Source: Pseudorasbora parva (Eukaryota > Chordata > Actinopteri > Cypriniformes > Gobionidae). From it: 64,000 nt of DNA. Positions 10,991-23,699 of this stretch are shown piece after piece. The notes below the pieces were generated by a model. It searched no databases. It worked only from the letters and a program-made list of their open reading frames with translations, and had not been told where the DNA came from. The stretch lies in contig NC_090182.1 of assembly GCF_024679245.1 (NCBI RefSeq), forward strand, positions 36,660,047-36,724,046. Direction: 5' to 3'. Made by a program: the position numbers and the translations under genes. The number at the start of each line of letters is the position of its first letter. Positions within the stretch are counted from its first letter, which is position 1.

Positions 10991-11189
10991 ACTCTTGAAT
11001 TTTTGATTGAATATGGATGTTATGTTATCTTTTTTTATAGATATGCGGTGTTCTTTTCTCCACTAGAATTGAGAAGGAAGTGTAGTAACCCTTCATGTGT
11101 TAGCCTTGACCAATGTCTCACTGTATCAGCCTGGATCTATATCTGGCAACATCTACTGTGTAACAATCCACTGAGATAGATTTGAGGAG

Positions 11190-11560
11190 TTAAGGTAAGG
11201 GCGATGAACTCATTCCATCAACAATAAGGTGGTACTTCCGCTGGACAACCAGGTCAATATTTCTGAGGATCATGCAGTGATCCATGCTGGGATCACAATG
11301 TAGAAACAGAAAAGGAAAATGAGATGGAGATGTGATGTAAATGGAGAACAGCAGGGGTCCCAGCACTGATCCCTGTGGTACTTCCGATGTGAGGGTATGA
11401 GGTACTGCCGAGGAAACCTTTTACCAGATCTGCCAGTTTGAAGATCTGAAGTGCATGATTCACTGTTTCAAATAGTGAGCTACCTATGAATGCAATATTA
11501 AGGCATACCTTATTCGGAAAGGCACGAATAATGGCTTCAAAATGATTAATAAATAATTCT
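11190..11560 (-). pseudogene. Non-LTR retrotransposon reverse-transcriptase fragment
   Basis: Minus-strand translation across 11335-11386 gives V-P-Q-G-S-V-L-G-P-L-L-F-S-I-Y. This is the conserved RT motif just upstream of the catalytic Y/F-x-D-D box in LINE elements. The longer minus-strand frame at 11293-11658 reads the same DNA in another register, so the copy is frameshifted. No intact x-D-D box was found further along (toward 11190). The family is probably L2/Rex-like but not certain. Confidence 0.6.
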
Positions 11561-11975
11561 GCTGAATAATATTCAGCTGAGGCTGACATAGTCACTCCTT
11601 GTGTTTGCTGGTGAACATGGAATGAATGCGTGGTCTGAAGTGCATGGCTCAGGTGCACTTAGGGCATGTCAGAATACACTTTTGCTAGTTTAACAATGGA
11701 AAAAAAACGTGGATTCGCTATTTACATGGTGGAATTTCAGAGCGGAAAGGCAGAACACTTCTCCAGAGAGGAATCCTTTTATTTTTAATATTTGAATATT
11801 TGAATAATAATAATTTGTCACATTTATATAGCGCTTTTATGGGTACTCAAAGCACTTCACATATAGAAGGGGGAAATCTCCTCAACCACCATCAATGTGC
11901 AGCATCCACCAGGATGAACTGCAGAACACCCACCACACACCAGCTGATTGGTGGAGAGGAGACAGGGTGAGGAAG

Positions 11976-12925
11976 GCAGGGGCGTATCTCGGATTTTTAT
12001 TTTAGAGGGGCTTGGTCCCCATTGAGTATAGCCTATGGAAAAAAATGTTGACACTTTAGTTTAGGGTCCAAATTGCGCTATTAACTAGTAGCTTACTAAC
12101 ATGCATATTCATAGGATATTGGCTGTTAATTATTACTTATAAAGCTAATATTAATACCTTATTTGCACGACCATATTGTACATGCCTTAATCATACCCAA
12201 TAATGTAGGCAGGTTTATAATCACCAAGATCCCAAATGTTAGGAGGGTTGGGGGGCATTCTCCCCCGAGAACATTTTGATTTCTATGATCTACGTATGTG
12301 CATTTTAATATGTTCTGAAGGGCAAAAAAATAGATAATAGCTTGAAAACCATGTCACTGGCCAGTAGATTATTTGTCTTTCTTATCTTCACATCTCTCTT
12401 ATTCTCTGTTTTTATCTTCCTCTCATAATGCTGAGCTTGGCTGATATAGGCTAGTTTTTCCATTTTCGTCAGTGAAGAAAGTAAACATATGGTTTACATT
12501 AACGTACTGATATTTATATGTTTTATGAATCATTTTCTTAGACACATTAATTAACTGTTTAAGTTTATTAAATTAGTTCACAATAATAAAAAAACACATT
12601 TATTATTAAGCTTATGCCCAATACAGGCTGGGAAAAAAAGCTGAGTTTTTTTTTATTTTATTTACTGAAGGTTACAAATGGAATTCTATTATTTGCAATG
12701 TATAGTCCTACACATTCATTATCAGTGTTATGCCTAATCTGATGAAAATGATTTTGTTAATATTTCTTGTTCATTAATTAGGCCTACATTAAGAATTACC
12801 TAGGCATATTTCAACTCAAAATGGCAGTATTAGACCAAAGTTTATTCATTTGCCTGAATATTTGTGTCTTTTTTTTAACATGACAGACCACTGACGCTCA
12901 GATTTATGCACACGCACACATACCT
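11976..12925. mobile_element. ~950-bp insertion inside the 5S SINE
   Basis: The SINE tail breaks off at CTGTCTCC/GGTGAG (near 11975) and resumes at TTGGCTTCA (near 12926), adjacent sites in SINE3. The inserted DNA therefore came later. It starts near CAGGGGCGTATCTCGG, which resembles a hAT-type end. The other end is not clear (a CCACTG occurs near 12887), and I found no exact target duplication. A segment at about 12048-12240 resembles one arm of the ACACTTTA-type MITEs seen elsewhere. No transposase is visible. Confidence 0.5.
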
Positions 12926-13218
12926 TGAAGCCAATTATGATGGACAGAGACCAATTGGCAAATTTGGCCAGGATGCTGGGGATTTTTAATGACCACAGAG
13001 AGTCAGACCTCAGTTTAACATTGTATCTGAAGGATGGTGCTTGTTACAGTATAGTGTCCCCATCACTATACTGGGGTCTTAGGACCCATACAAACCACAG
13101 GGTGAGCACCCCCTGCTGGCCTCACTAACACCTCTACCAGCAGCAACCTAGTATTACCAGTTAGTCTCCCATTCAGGAAGTCACCAGTCTCAGCCCTGCT
13201 TAGCTTCAGTGGGAAACC

Positions 13219-14515
13219 AACACATTCTCACACCCAACTCGTCACATATGGATGCTTGACCAGGACCCCTTGTCGTTAATTTTCAACGAACTGGGCGTAC
13301 CTTTATCGTAAAATTTTCGACACGCTGGGTGCTCCATTCATATCAATGAGAAACCTTTGGCGTCATACACAGACGCACTGGGAATGGGAATATTATCGTC
13401 ATGGTGAAATTTATTTTTTGATTTATTTATTGAAATTATTTATTTCTTTATAATTTTGCCATTATGACATGTTGGAGTGTGCTTCTCAATTAAATCAGCA
13501 AGCATAATTTCATTTACATTTATTTTATTTACGCTATTTAGACACATTTTAACACGATTTCATTTACATTTATTTTATTTACGCTATTTAGACACATTTT
13601 AACATGATTTCATTTACATTTATTTTATTTACGCTATTAGACACATTTTAACATGTAACCCAACCCCATCCCTAAACCTACCCATTTGTGTGAACATGAT
13701 ATAAAACACAGGATATAACATACGACTGCATCCACGAGTTATTCAAAAAAGTTAAATAATCCAAGTTTTCCGAGGCCAAACGATTGATTTGCATGAAGAA
13801 AATCCCCAAAAGCGATAGGCATCTCCATCCGCCGAAGATCATGAACACATCAAATTTCAAATATTGCCGCCTGTACTTCAGATTTCATAGTGCATTGCAT
13901 TGGCTCTCGTTTGTCTTGTGACCAATTGCGTCATTGCGTCAGCATTGATTGTAAAATGTCATTGGCTCTCCTGTGTCTTGTGACCGATTGCGTCATGTTT
14001 AAGAGTCTTTTGAATTATTTGAATGAGATATGAATGAGTTCGTTCACTGGGCAGCTGGATCATCATTTCAGCGATTATAACATCAAGATCAACTCTGTTC
14101 TTCACATGAAGACATCGTAAGACTTCAGAAGACTTGGAATGCAACATGAGTTAATACTTTTATACTGTTTTGGTCAGATTTTGCAATAAATACTTGTGAC
14201 TGTACATTTATTTGCCTGGTATGTGTTTTATATTGTTAAGATGTGGGTAGGTTTAGGGTAGGAGTTGGGTTAGTTGCTCCAAAATATAAAAGTAGCCTTT
14301 AAATATTAATGAAATCATGTCTGCTTTTACAAACGCAAATAATTAAATGCGTCTGTGTATGACGCCAAAGGTTTCTCATTGAAATGAATGGAGCACCCAG
14401 CGCGTCGAAAATTGACGATAAAGGTACGCCCAGTTCGTTGAAAAGTGACGACAAGGGGTCCGGGTCAAGCGTCCATATGTGACGAGTTGGGTGTGAGAAT
14501 GTGTTGGGGAAACCA
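13219..14515. mobile_element. Long-TIR palindromic element inserted in the SINE head
   Basis: It starts AACACATTCTCACACCCAAC and ends with the reverse complement. The inverted arms extend about 180 bp each (13219-13395 and 14335-14515), including shared CTCGTCACATATGGA and TGGAGCACCCAGC segments. Flanks are TGGGAAACC (13210-13218) and GGGGAAACC (14516-14524), a 9-bp duplication with one mismatch. Both flanks are SINE3 head sequence. Long TIRs with a 9-bp duplication recall Mutator-like elements, but the class is my inference. The interior carries a triple 50-bp repeat and no transposase. Confidence 0.75.
13511..13657 (+). repeat. Three tandem 50-bp repeats
   Basis: The unit beginning CATTTACATTTATTTTATTT starts at 13511, 13561 and 13611. 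The third copy has lost one T. It lies in the interior of the palindromic element at 13219-14515. Confidence 0.9.
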
Positions 14516-14535
14516 GTCTTGGGTTACATGGTGAA

Positions 14536-14720
14536 ATGGCTGCTAAACATGTTTTTGTTCTACTGCGTCCCTGTTTGTGCAATAAGCAGAGTGTACGCAC
14601 ATTGTGCAACCGCCTATAGGCGCATATTACTAACGCGCCTTTAAATAACACACAAAAAAAATACTGTGCCGTTGACTTTAGACCAGGTTTTTTTTTTTTT
14701 TGGTCAATGACGCAATCGTT
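14536..14720 (-). repeat. Harbinger-type MITE fragment
   Basis: TGTACGCACATTGTGC, CCTATAGGCGCATATTACTA and GTCAATGACGCAATCG phrases recur in diverged form at 24230-24370. They resemble non-autonomous fish PIF/Harbinger repeats. There are no clear ends. Confidence 0.45.
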
Positions 14721-15013
14721 TTCAGTTCCTCAAAATTGCAAATGCACAAAAAGGAAAGAAAAAAAGTGTGCTGAGAATGGTCTTTGTAGATGATAAAATT
14801 CCATCAGTACATTTAGCTGGTTTCCCTTAACAAATGGGTTTGAGCTGTGCCTCTACTGTATACATTAACAAATGCAAATAGATACATCTGCAAAGTTATA
14901 TTTTAATTTCAGTCTGTTAAATAAAAGCTTTGTGATATGGTTTGCATCTTTCCGGTGAGCATCTCTCCCTCTGTGAATACTGAGAGATTGGACGGATGTG
15001 TCTGTACAATAGA

Positions 15014-15225
15014 TGGTAACACTTTAGAATAATGGTCACTAGTTAATGTATTCCCTAACATGAACATTTGTTCATGTTGGCAGTGCATTAACTAATGTTA
15101 ACAATATTTCAATAATGTATTAGTAAATGTTGAAATTAACATTAACAAAAATAAATAAATGCTTTATAATTGCAGTTCATTATTAGTTCATGTTAACTAA
15201 TGACTTTTATTCTAAAGTGTTGCCC
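15014..15225. repeat. Palindromic MITE (GGTAACACTTTA ends)
   Basis: Starts GGTAACACTTTAGAATAA and ends TTATTCTAAAGTGTTGCC. The two halves are inverted copies centred near 15120. Related elements occur at 25915, 36562, 49432 and 57893. Confidence 0.8.
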
Positions 15226-17666
15226 AATAGGTTTGAAATGCTTAAATTTCAACATAAAATGAGGCCACAAGTGAAATGTAAATGAGACCATATTTTCTTA
15301 TATTTTATCTGTGATCATCATTCTTAAAATTACTGGTATTTAGGGAGTCGGGATGTGTAGCATGGCACATATTTGGAAGATTTTACCACACGCAAAAAAA
15401 GCCTCCTTTAAATATTCCCGTGTCCAAAGACAATTTGCATGTGTGACTCTTTTCACAATTACTCTTACAAAATCACCCACAATACGCCTACAAAGCCTGC
15501 TTGCTATTTATTGGATTTCACAAGCAAATAATACCCTTTATTTAGGATATTAGCAAATCGGGGCCTCGGAGGTATTTGAAACTTTCTCTCCAAATTGGAC
15601 AAAACAACTTGGCACATTGTCCATACTAATGGCATACTAATTTGATCTACTTATATTATCTGCAGGCGCTTTTTTTATTTTTATTATTACGTGAACATGC
15701 ACAGTGTCTCATGATGTTTATTATCATAGTATTCATCTCTTTGTAATCATTTTGTCTCTTGCCTTCCCCCTCTCAATCATAACCATGCCTACCCTGGAGC
15801 CATGAACTACTGGAGTGAAGCAAATCAAATTGCTATCCCATATGCAAGACCCGCCTTCTATAACAGAGCTGCCAGAGCGAGTCATACTTTCCAGACAATG
15901 AAGTTGCAATACAGACAATATCACAGCATTTCATGGGTCATGGAGGAAGTCTAAGTCAGGGGCTTTTGTATTATAATTAAGTTCCATCTTGTTAGAAATT
16001 GCTTGGAAGCTTTATAGTGACAGATGGAAGAGGCTGGAGTCTGGACACTACGCGAATCCTAACAGTTCCAGTGTGAAAGAAGCCGCAGCGTGATTAATTG
16101 GACAGTGTGGAGGAAGAGGTGAGGTGGGAGTTCTAGAGTTTCTCGCCCTTTATGTGCCCTCCTGCTGGCAAACACTTGTGGTGAGAGGAAACTATCACGA
16201 ATCGCTTTTGGGCTTTCAGCTATGTACATTCCTGCTATGTGCTGTAAATGCAAGAGAGATGTAAAAATCATTGTCTGGATAGAGATTGCACTTACAGAAT
16301 CATTTGATTGACGTCTTGAGTTTATGCTCTTGTAAAGTGTATCTGCAAAACACGTATATCCTTCTTGGCAAGTAGGATATATGCCTTTGCAGAAGTTAAT
16401 GATGGTGCATTTTGCCCTGAAGCCACCTACATTTCCACATATTAGTTTAGAGAATATACAAGATCAAAATATGAGATCCCAATGATTGCATAATGCTGTA
16501 TTCCTTCAGTAAATGGGATTCATATTTTGTCACGCTTCATAAAAAACACAAGGTATTTAAACTGTTTTTAGAAACATCATGTATTTGGGAAAATGTTATG
16601 CACAATCCAATCATTTAATTTTTCTTCAATCTGAAGTACCCGCAGTGCAATTACTGTTGAAAGTTTAATAAATGATTAAATTGTTAAAGTTTTATGAATT
16701 CAGTTGATTAGACATGCTTTTTGATGATTAAATGTAATGGAACCATCAAAAATGAAATCCAGAAAAATGAAAACGGAAAAAAATGATTTTGATATTTGAC
16801 CAAAAAATGAAATGTGTTTCATTTAGGACATTCTTATCATCAAAAATTGTGGTAATCAAATAAGTTTAAAACTTTAGCAAATAAATTAATCTTTTAAAAA
16901 TGTAATTAAAGGGAAATGTTAAACAAATATTGCATTATTGGGCATTACCATAATAATACATGTCTGTCATAATTCCTTAGTTACATCAATTATTTAGCTT
17001 GGTGGGTTGTAGACCTCTGAGTTATTATGCACTATATGTGATCATAGGTTTTATTGAATGAAAGGGTGAAATACTTGTGAAGTGACTCTCAGAGCATCTG
17101 GAGGTGTGGAGTGCCGTCCAACACATTATATAGTACATTTCCTTTTTTTTTTTAGAGATTCTGTGCGGTTTCTGCATCACATATGATAGGGCCATAGAAA
17201 ATATATGCTGGTTTAGAATGGAGGAGAGTACATTTTAACTCTTTCCCCAGTGTTTTTGAAAAAAAGTTTTTTGATCATTTTCACAAAAATGCTATGGCCC
17301 CCAGAATATTTTGATGTATGAATATCAGAACATGCAATAAATCAAAAGAAAGACTAAGGCCTCTGCAAAAAAACACACTTTTATCCTAGCTTAATGCATT
17401 CTTTTTTATCAGCACTTGAATGAAGGTAAGTTTCATAAAAAGAAAACACATTTTGAGCAAAAAGCTGAGAAAATCGTGTTTTGTCCAGGATTACATCCAT
17501 ATGAGATTCAGAATGATGATCAAAACACAGATGGAGTAGATAGAGTCCATCAACACCTCCAAAGCTTCACAGTCCTGTAGCACGTCCTGGGTCGACATTT
17601 CAGTCAGTAACATTAGACAGTTTTGATTTATATGCTTTTACGTTTGCTTGAGCAATCTTCTATAGT
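15226..17666. other. Unassigned DNA, 2.4 kb
   Basis: No gene, RNA gene or terminal-repeat pair that I can support. Small open frames here (for example at 15733-15924 and 16059-16271) have no recognisable motifs and are of chance length. Confidence 0.4.
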
Positions 17667-17667
17667 C

Positions 17668-18205
17668 ATGTCCCAAATGGCACCCTAAACCCTCACAGTC
17701 TTCCTCTGAGTCTGCATGTTCGAGCCCGATCTCACAAAAATGTATATAAATAGTATGAGTGTGCAATCTCGTGGAATGTATATGCCAAAATTAGTTTTGC
17801 CGTGTCTATGGTACGCATTTTTCATGTCGAAATGATAGGCACTTTATGGCGTATTATAAGCACAAACCCTCCACCCATATACACGCCATAAAGTGCATAT
17901 CATATGCACGCAAAAACTGCGTACCATAGACACGCCAAAACTCCTTTTGCCGTATACATTCCATGAGATTGCACACTCTTACTATTTATACGTATTACCA
18001 TGTGATCGTGTTGGCATTTTCACATAACCCACACCAGTGTGGGCTCAAAAGAAGTGCGCAATGAGGGCGCATATCGACCTCAAGGGCACCCTTCTGAGAC
18101 CTAAAACGACAAATGGGACACCCTGCGGTCTCGTAGACTTAACATTCCACAAGAACGAAAGTGCACATGAAGTGTGCAGTTTGTGACAGGGCCTTTCACT
18201 TGTTT
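17668..18205. mobile_element. MITE hosting a second palindromic MITE
   Basis: The left part (GTCCCAAATGGCACCCTAAA at about 17668) and right part (CAAATGGGACACC at about 18110, then CTCGTAGACTTAACATTCCA) look like one fish MITE interrupted by the palindrome at 17725-18010. The outer boundaries are approximate. Confidence 0.45.
17725..18010. mobile_element. Palindromic MITE, family P (copy 1)
   Basis: CCCGATCTCACAAAAATG at the left and a diverged inverted copy at the right (TACGTATTACCATGTGATCG). Inner arms share GTGCAATCTCGTGGAATGTA, GCCAAAA and GCACTTTATGGCGTAT segments in inverted order. It is the most diverged and shortest of three family members (others at 26698 and 53746). Confidence 0.75.
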
Positions 18206-19309
18206 TTGCTTCTTTTTCATCTGTGTTTTGTTTTGGAGATTCTGTACTAGATGCTGTGTAAAAGTGCCCCATTCTGTATAAAAGTAAAAACATGGACAGC
18301 CGGAAAATTCTGTCAGTGGCGGGGGAAGAGAATTACATTTCTTTTTACACTACCAGTGGTCTAGCCTACACACCTTTTCAGATACTCAGAATTTGGAACA
18401 TATCTGTTTTCTTTATAAATCAATATTTCCAAACAATGTCAGTATATAAGGTGTAAAACTATGTGAAAAAGTATTCAGCTACTCAATCAAAAGAGTAAAT
18501 ACAACTACAAGCCAAGTAAACTCAGAATACTCAGAATACTTAATTATAGGCCTACTTTTAAGTAAATCACAAATGATATGCCAAATATTTTATTAGACTT
18601 TTCTGTCAGTATAAGTCAAGTATACCTAAGTGCAATTTTAAGTAGTCTGAGAAGTACCTAAAAGGTAGACTGAAAGTATGTTATTTCACTTTATTTATTT
18701 TTTTCATAAGGGTTTGCAGAAGGCAAATGGTCATGTCTCTTCTCTTCATTAACTGCACCCAGAAACATTTTGAAAGTGTTTTTTTTTTTTTAATCTTTTT
18801 AAATAGCCGGAATAATGACATGTCAAAGGCAACAGAAAGAACAATCATTCTGGAGTGGCTACTGCATCATCCTTTTACCTAGGTCTCTAAAGTTTAAACT
18901 GAAAGAGAAGCACTTTAACTATCATTTTAAACGAACTCTGTCACATCATTGCTAATGAACTCAGAATCACCATTGATTGTTTGAAGTGGGGGAAAAAATA
19001 GCTCATCTGAGTTTTAGCTGCTTCTGAGTGGGCTTTTAATTCAGCTCTTGAACATTTTGACATGGGAATAATGAGTGCTGTGTTTTAAACCGGAGTGGAG
19101 AGTGTTCGTGACAGAGCACGTGACCTTATATTGAATTTAATATACTTGTTCATACATGCTCTTAAACAAAATATTTAGACTATTTTTAGCAAATTTAACT
19201 TTTACCTTATCTAGTAGTTGTTGATAGGTGCGGAGACCCTAAAGGGGGAGATAAATAATAAGCCTATGCGTTTGTGTTCACTTGCAAATGTATTGTGTTC
19301 TTTTTAGTT
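18206..19309. other. Unassigned DNA
   Basis: AT-rich DNA without recognisable genes or repeat ends, with T-runs at 18780 and 18665-18700. Confidence 0.4.
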
Positions 19310-19960
19310 CCCTTGATCTGGTGTGCGTTTCCCATTTATGGTATGGTAAGGTAGCAAGTTCTGTCATTATCAGCATAGTTCAACCAGCAAAGTGTTTCTC
19401 AAAACCATCGTTTCAACGAACATTCGTGAACAACATCGCAAACTTGTGTGGTTGCAGATCTCAAACGTTGTAATTGAAAAACAGTTTAATAAAAAGATAC
19501 TTTATAAAGACAGTGCATTACGCATTTACGGTCAGGCACCATCTTGGAAAACAGTCTCGACTAGCCAAGCGACGAACGCTGTTCTAAGTGAGCTGGTCAA
19601 TAGGTATTAAGTTTGTGAAATCTAATTAAATGGAAATTTTTATTTGTATTTATTTATTTCTTTTCTCTGTTGCGTTCAGTGCTTTCTTCCAGAAACAACG
19701 GCCCATATTAGATTCCATGTCACAGTTCATCACTTAGCACAGCGTTCGTGGTTTGACTTGTCAAGACTTTTCCAAAATGGCGGCTGTCCGTAATTGCGTA
19801 ATGCACTGTGTTTATAAATTATCTTCTTAATAAACTGTTTGTACACTTACAACGTTCTAAATCCTTCGGTTTGCACGTAGGGACTCTCATTATGCTACCA
19901 TGTTAGTGTGAGGCTATTTTGAGCCTTGTTAGTTGTATTAACTAGTGATTTAATTTCACT
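19310..19960. mobile_element. Palindromic MITE with ~115-bp arms
   Basis: The arm at about 19475-19590 (ACAGTTTAATAAAAAGATAC, GTGCATTACGCATTTACGG, CGACGAACGCTGTTCTAAGT) recurs inverted at about 19730-19850 (CACTTAGCACAGCGTTCGTG, CCGTAATTGCGTAATGCAC, TTAATAAACTGT). The outer arms reach farther with lower identity, so the limits are approximate. There is no transposase. Confidence 0.65.
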
Positions 19961-20428
19961 TACCCTTTACCCCATAGATAAGCATTATAAGCTAATTTGT
20001 TTTTAGAGATAAAAATCTTTACATTCGATTTTCATGAAAACGCATCTCAGAGAAATATCTACTTGGTAACCATGTGATAATTACCCCTAGGGTCATTTCT
20101 CACTGGAGTTAAAAAATCCCCCTTTTGAGCAAAATAAGCAAGCTGACATTTAGTACAATCTATATATTTTATTTTGAATATATACAAATATATACAAATA
20201 TGTCTTTAATTTGTCAAGAGATTTAAAGCACCTTTTTTGAAGAGTGCACATGTGCGGACATGCTCTAGTACGCGAGCCAATGATTGAATCTGGAAATAAA
20301 GCAAAATAGCTGAGAAAAATAAGAATGAGTCCCCAAATGCCATGTCCATAATTTATAACAAAAAATATAGCAACAATTCAATCTCAAATTAATTAATTAA
20401 AAGCCGTTATTACTCCACCTGCGTGAAA
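19961..20428. other. Unassigned DNA
   Basis: AT-rich stretch with no supported feature. Confidence 0.4.
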
Positions 20429-20600
20429 TGTCACTGGGGTGGTACCCTAAGGTACAAAAGTGAAAAGGTACATCTTTGTACCTTACTCACACCTTAATGG
20501 TTACATATAATTACTTTAAGAGTGTATCTTAGTACCTTAAAGGTAATTGTAGTAGTACCTTTTCGGTTTTGTTACATAGGGCACTGCCCCAGTGACAGCA
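20429..20600. repeat. Palindromic MITE (TGTCACTGGGG ends)
   Basis: Begins TGTCACTGGGGTGGTACC and ends GGCACTGCCCCAGTGACA. The interior is built of inverted GGTAC/GTACC-rich segments (AAGGTACAAAAGTG, AAAGGTA, TACCTT). About 170 bp, non-coding. Confidence 0.7.
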
Positions 20601-20689
20601 ATGTCCCTTTTTCTGACATGAACGATGCATGTATTATGGTAGTTCAGCAGTAAGTTACGTCGTTGTACAGGAAACCCACCCCTGGATAA

Positions 20690-21039
20690 AATTAGTCACA
20701 CCAATGCCCTGGAATCGCATAGGAACCAGGGCGACATATATGCACTTTGTAAACATGCTGGATTACAGAGCTAGGCCGGACACTGGTTAGCTTCACTCTG
20801 AAAGCAAACATGAGGGATGATTTTTGTTCCTGCAAGATCTCTATGTGAAAATATGCATCATTTAGATCCATCATGATAATCCAATCCTCAGATTGAATTT
20901 GAGACACAATAATCTTGAGCGTTAGCATCTAGAACCCGTAAGTCCGCAGAGTACAGTTAAGAGCTCGTAAGTCTAATATTGGACGCCACCCCTATCCTTT
21001 TTGCGGCAGAAAAAAAATGGCTCTGAAAGCCTGGCTTTC
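20690..21039 (-). pseudogene. DIRS-type reverse-transcriptase fragment
   Basis: Minus-strand translation from about 20928 reads M-L-T-L-K-I-I-V-S-Q-I-Q-S-E-D-W, then M-D-L-N-D-A-Y-F-H-I-E-I. The D-L-x-D-A-Y-F-H motif is RT block A, with its catalytic aspartate, in the DIRS/Ty3 lineage. The flanking wording (S-Q-I-Q-S-E-D-W) is DIRS-like. Bases 20940-21020 extend the homology upstream with frameshifts. The x-D-D catalytic box is not present before the fragment ends near 20690. A TTAA MITE starts exactly where the fragment stops at its upstream side (21040), so that MITE inserted into this relic or bounds its truncation. Confidence 0.75.
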
Positions 21040-21530
21040 TTAAAGGGATAGTTTAATATCCCATAACTCACCCTTAAGCCATCCTAAGTGTAAATGACAT
21101 TCTTCTTTTAGACAAATAAAGTTATATTAAAATGTCCTGCCTCTTCCAAGCTTTATAATGGCAGTTAATGGAAGGCAAAAATTTGAAGCCCAAAAAAGTT
21201 AATCCATTTATTATAAAAGTGTTCAACACAGCTCAGAGGACATATTCAAGGCTTTCTGAAGTGAATCGATAGGTTTGTGTAAGGAAAATATCCATACATA
21301 ATATGTTATAAAGAAAAATAGCTAGCTTCCACCAGACCATCTTCCATATTCAACACACACAAAAACAAACAGCTTCCTGAAGACAAAGAAGTTGAGGACA
21401 CGTTTTTTGGACATCAATTAATGACTGACATTACGTCACCTGACGCTTCTTCAGCCAATATGATTGGCTTTTTTGCCACATTTGCTTCAGACACCAACTC
21501 ACGCTGAGGCGTTCCTTTAGTGTTAATGTC
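21040..21530. mobile_element. TTAA-flanked MITE, family T (copy A)
   Basis: Starts TTAAAGGGATAGTTTAATAT at 21040 inside the DIRS relic. The interior (GCCATCCTAAGTGTAAATGACATTC, split here as GCCATCCTAAGTG and AAATGACATTC) is a close inverted relative of 54111-54931. The right end is not clear. It gives an uninterrupted reference for the element at 53481-54931. Confidence 0.6.
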
Positions 21531-21852
21531 AAAATTGTGTTAATTCCATTCAAAAAGGAACTTTAACAGAAAAAAATGAAATAAAATAAAAATAAACTTC
21601 TTAGTTTCACTTAGTTTACCTTGATGTATCTTGCTAAAACATTAAAACTAAAATAAACACACAACCTATAACATATTTAACAAAACTAAAAATATATATA
21701 ATTATTATTTATTTTTTAAAATATTAATAAAAACTACAATAGTGTCTCAATAAAACTAAAATAACACTGGTGTATAGTCCTGAATATTCACTCAATGTTC
21801 ATTGTAATTGTTAATGTTCTGATTGTAACATTGTAAACATATGTACATGAAG

Positions 21853-22236
<384 letters not shown>

Positions 22237-22246
22237 CACGACATGT

Positions 22247-22331
<85 letters not shown>
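22237..22331 (+). repeat. (GT)n microsatellite
   Basis: A near-perfect GT run of about 45 units with one early TTT interruption. Confidence 0.97.
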
Positions 22332-22333
<2 letters not shown>

Positions 22334-23647
22334 CCCTAATGTGAAATACTGTCAGACAGATCTATCTCATGCAATAAACATGCACCTTTTCCTTCCTTTT
22401 GATGAAGGCCTGTAATATAATTTCCATAATATATTTTTCCGTGTGTTTCACATGCGTATTCTGCAATCATGGCTTTTGATTACACCTGCAATAGCCTAAT
22501 CTGCTATTCATGGACGGGAAAGTAAACTGTCTTTTCTTTTCACTCTTCTTTATTCTGTCTCCATCTTTTCTAAAAAGTAATGGACTTTTGTCAGCTTCCT
22601 TATATGCTGAGGGAAGAAATAAAGTGTAGCATGACCAAACACCGATCCAGACAGAATGTCTGCAGATGTGCTGGTAGTGCCACAAGGAAACGTGTATGGT
22701 ATTCAGAGCCAGGAACTGACCCAAAAAAAAGTATTGGCATGCTGTGGTGAAATCAAGCATACGATATTTGAGTCGAGGGATATTGTCAAATTCACATATG
22801 TTCGTGCACGTTGCCCTTCAAAGAGGCTTTTCTGATCTCATCATCCCACCCCTGAGATCATCCTTTCATCTGTATTAAGATTAGATGTTCCCTTCCTGCT
22901 TTGCACAGTATGTCTAAACCTTCTTATTGCAAGTCTGTCTTTCTCATATTCCTTATTTGATCCTACAATTCAAGTATTTTAGGTATATTTTAAAGCATTT
23001 GACCAGACATTACTCTTCCATTCACAACTATTTTGAATCCCATCACTGATGACTTTCATGTGTCATAGAAGATAGCTTAAACACTCACTTTTCTGTCAAG
23101 CTGAAAACATACATTTGCACTGGTAAAATCAAAGACCAAAGTCTTGTATTCATAAAAGGGGTGTTCCTTTCTGAATTTAGTATCTTTTGGGGTTTTGTAT
23201 TGGTATCTTCACTGAAAAGAGCTTCATTATGTTGTTTGACCACTGAGATAGTAATCGGTTTTGCAGACTGCTTTATGAATATACAGCAAAATGTGGACTC
23301 TTTTCAGAGGCAAATTATTTGCACATGGTCATGTACCAAAGGAAAATACGCTCCTGAGATGATTCTCAATGTTCAGTCACCATCCTGTTGGTTTCAGAAG
23401 TAATTTTGCTTTGAACAATGTTGGGATGGTGGATTCCCGGAACTCATTACCTGAGATAAGTATGGTGTGTGCAGAAGAGTTGTGAATCCCAATGTGTAAT
23501 CAAACCTACATTTGTCATGATGGTATGTCAAAATACGATTTTGATATAAAAAATATACAAGATTGCGCAATATATTAAGATACTTAATATAATAGAATAT
23601 AATAGGCTAATATACTATTGTATAGTTTTATCCACTTTTTAAAATTG

Positions 23648-23650
<3 letters not shown>
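22332..23650. other. Unassigned DNA, 1.3 kb
   Basis: No recognisable gene, RNA or transposon end. Open frames at 22467-22760 and 23161-23403 lack motifs. Confidence 0.4.
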
Positions 23651-23693
<43 letters not shown>

Positions 23694-23699
23694 TTTTTA
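23651..23699. repeat. (AT)n followed by poly-T
   Basis: About 18 TA units, then a run of T. Confidence 0.95.

Larger units (their letters stand above)
11790..14533 (-). repeat. 5S-rRNA-headed SINE (SINE3 type), split into three pieces
   Basis: Read on the minus strand: a head piece at about 14533-14516, a main piece at 13218-12926 and a tail piece at about 11975-11790. The main piece holds GAAGCTAAGCAGGGC and GGGAGACTAAC, which match the internal-promoter part of 5S rRNA, then the body with GGGGACACTATACTG and CTCTCTGTGGTCATTAAAAA. The tail piece holds CTGTCTCCTCTCCACCAAT, GGATGCTGCACA and a CGCTATATAAATG end with an ATT run. SINE3 elements are transcribed by RNA polymerase III from the 5S-like head and moved by a partner LINE. 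Two later insertions (11976-12925 and 13219-14515) separate the pieces. Confidence 0.8.

Noticed and set aside
13678..14147. Short frames in the long-TIR element as a transposase
   Set aside because: About 60 codons each with no catalytic motif. The element is non-autonomous.
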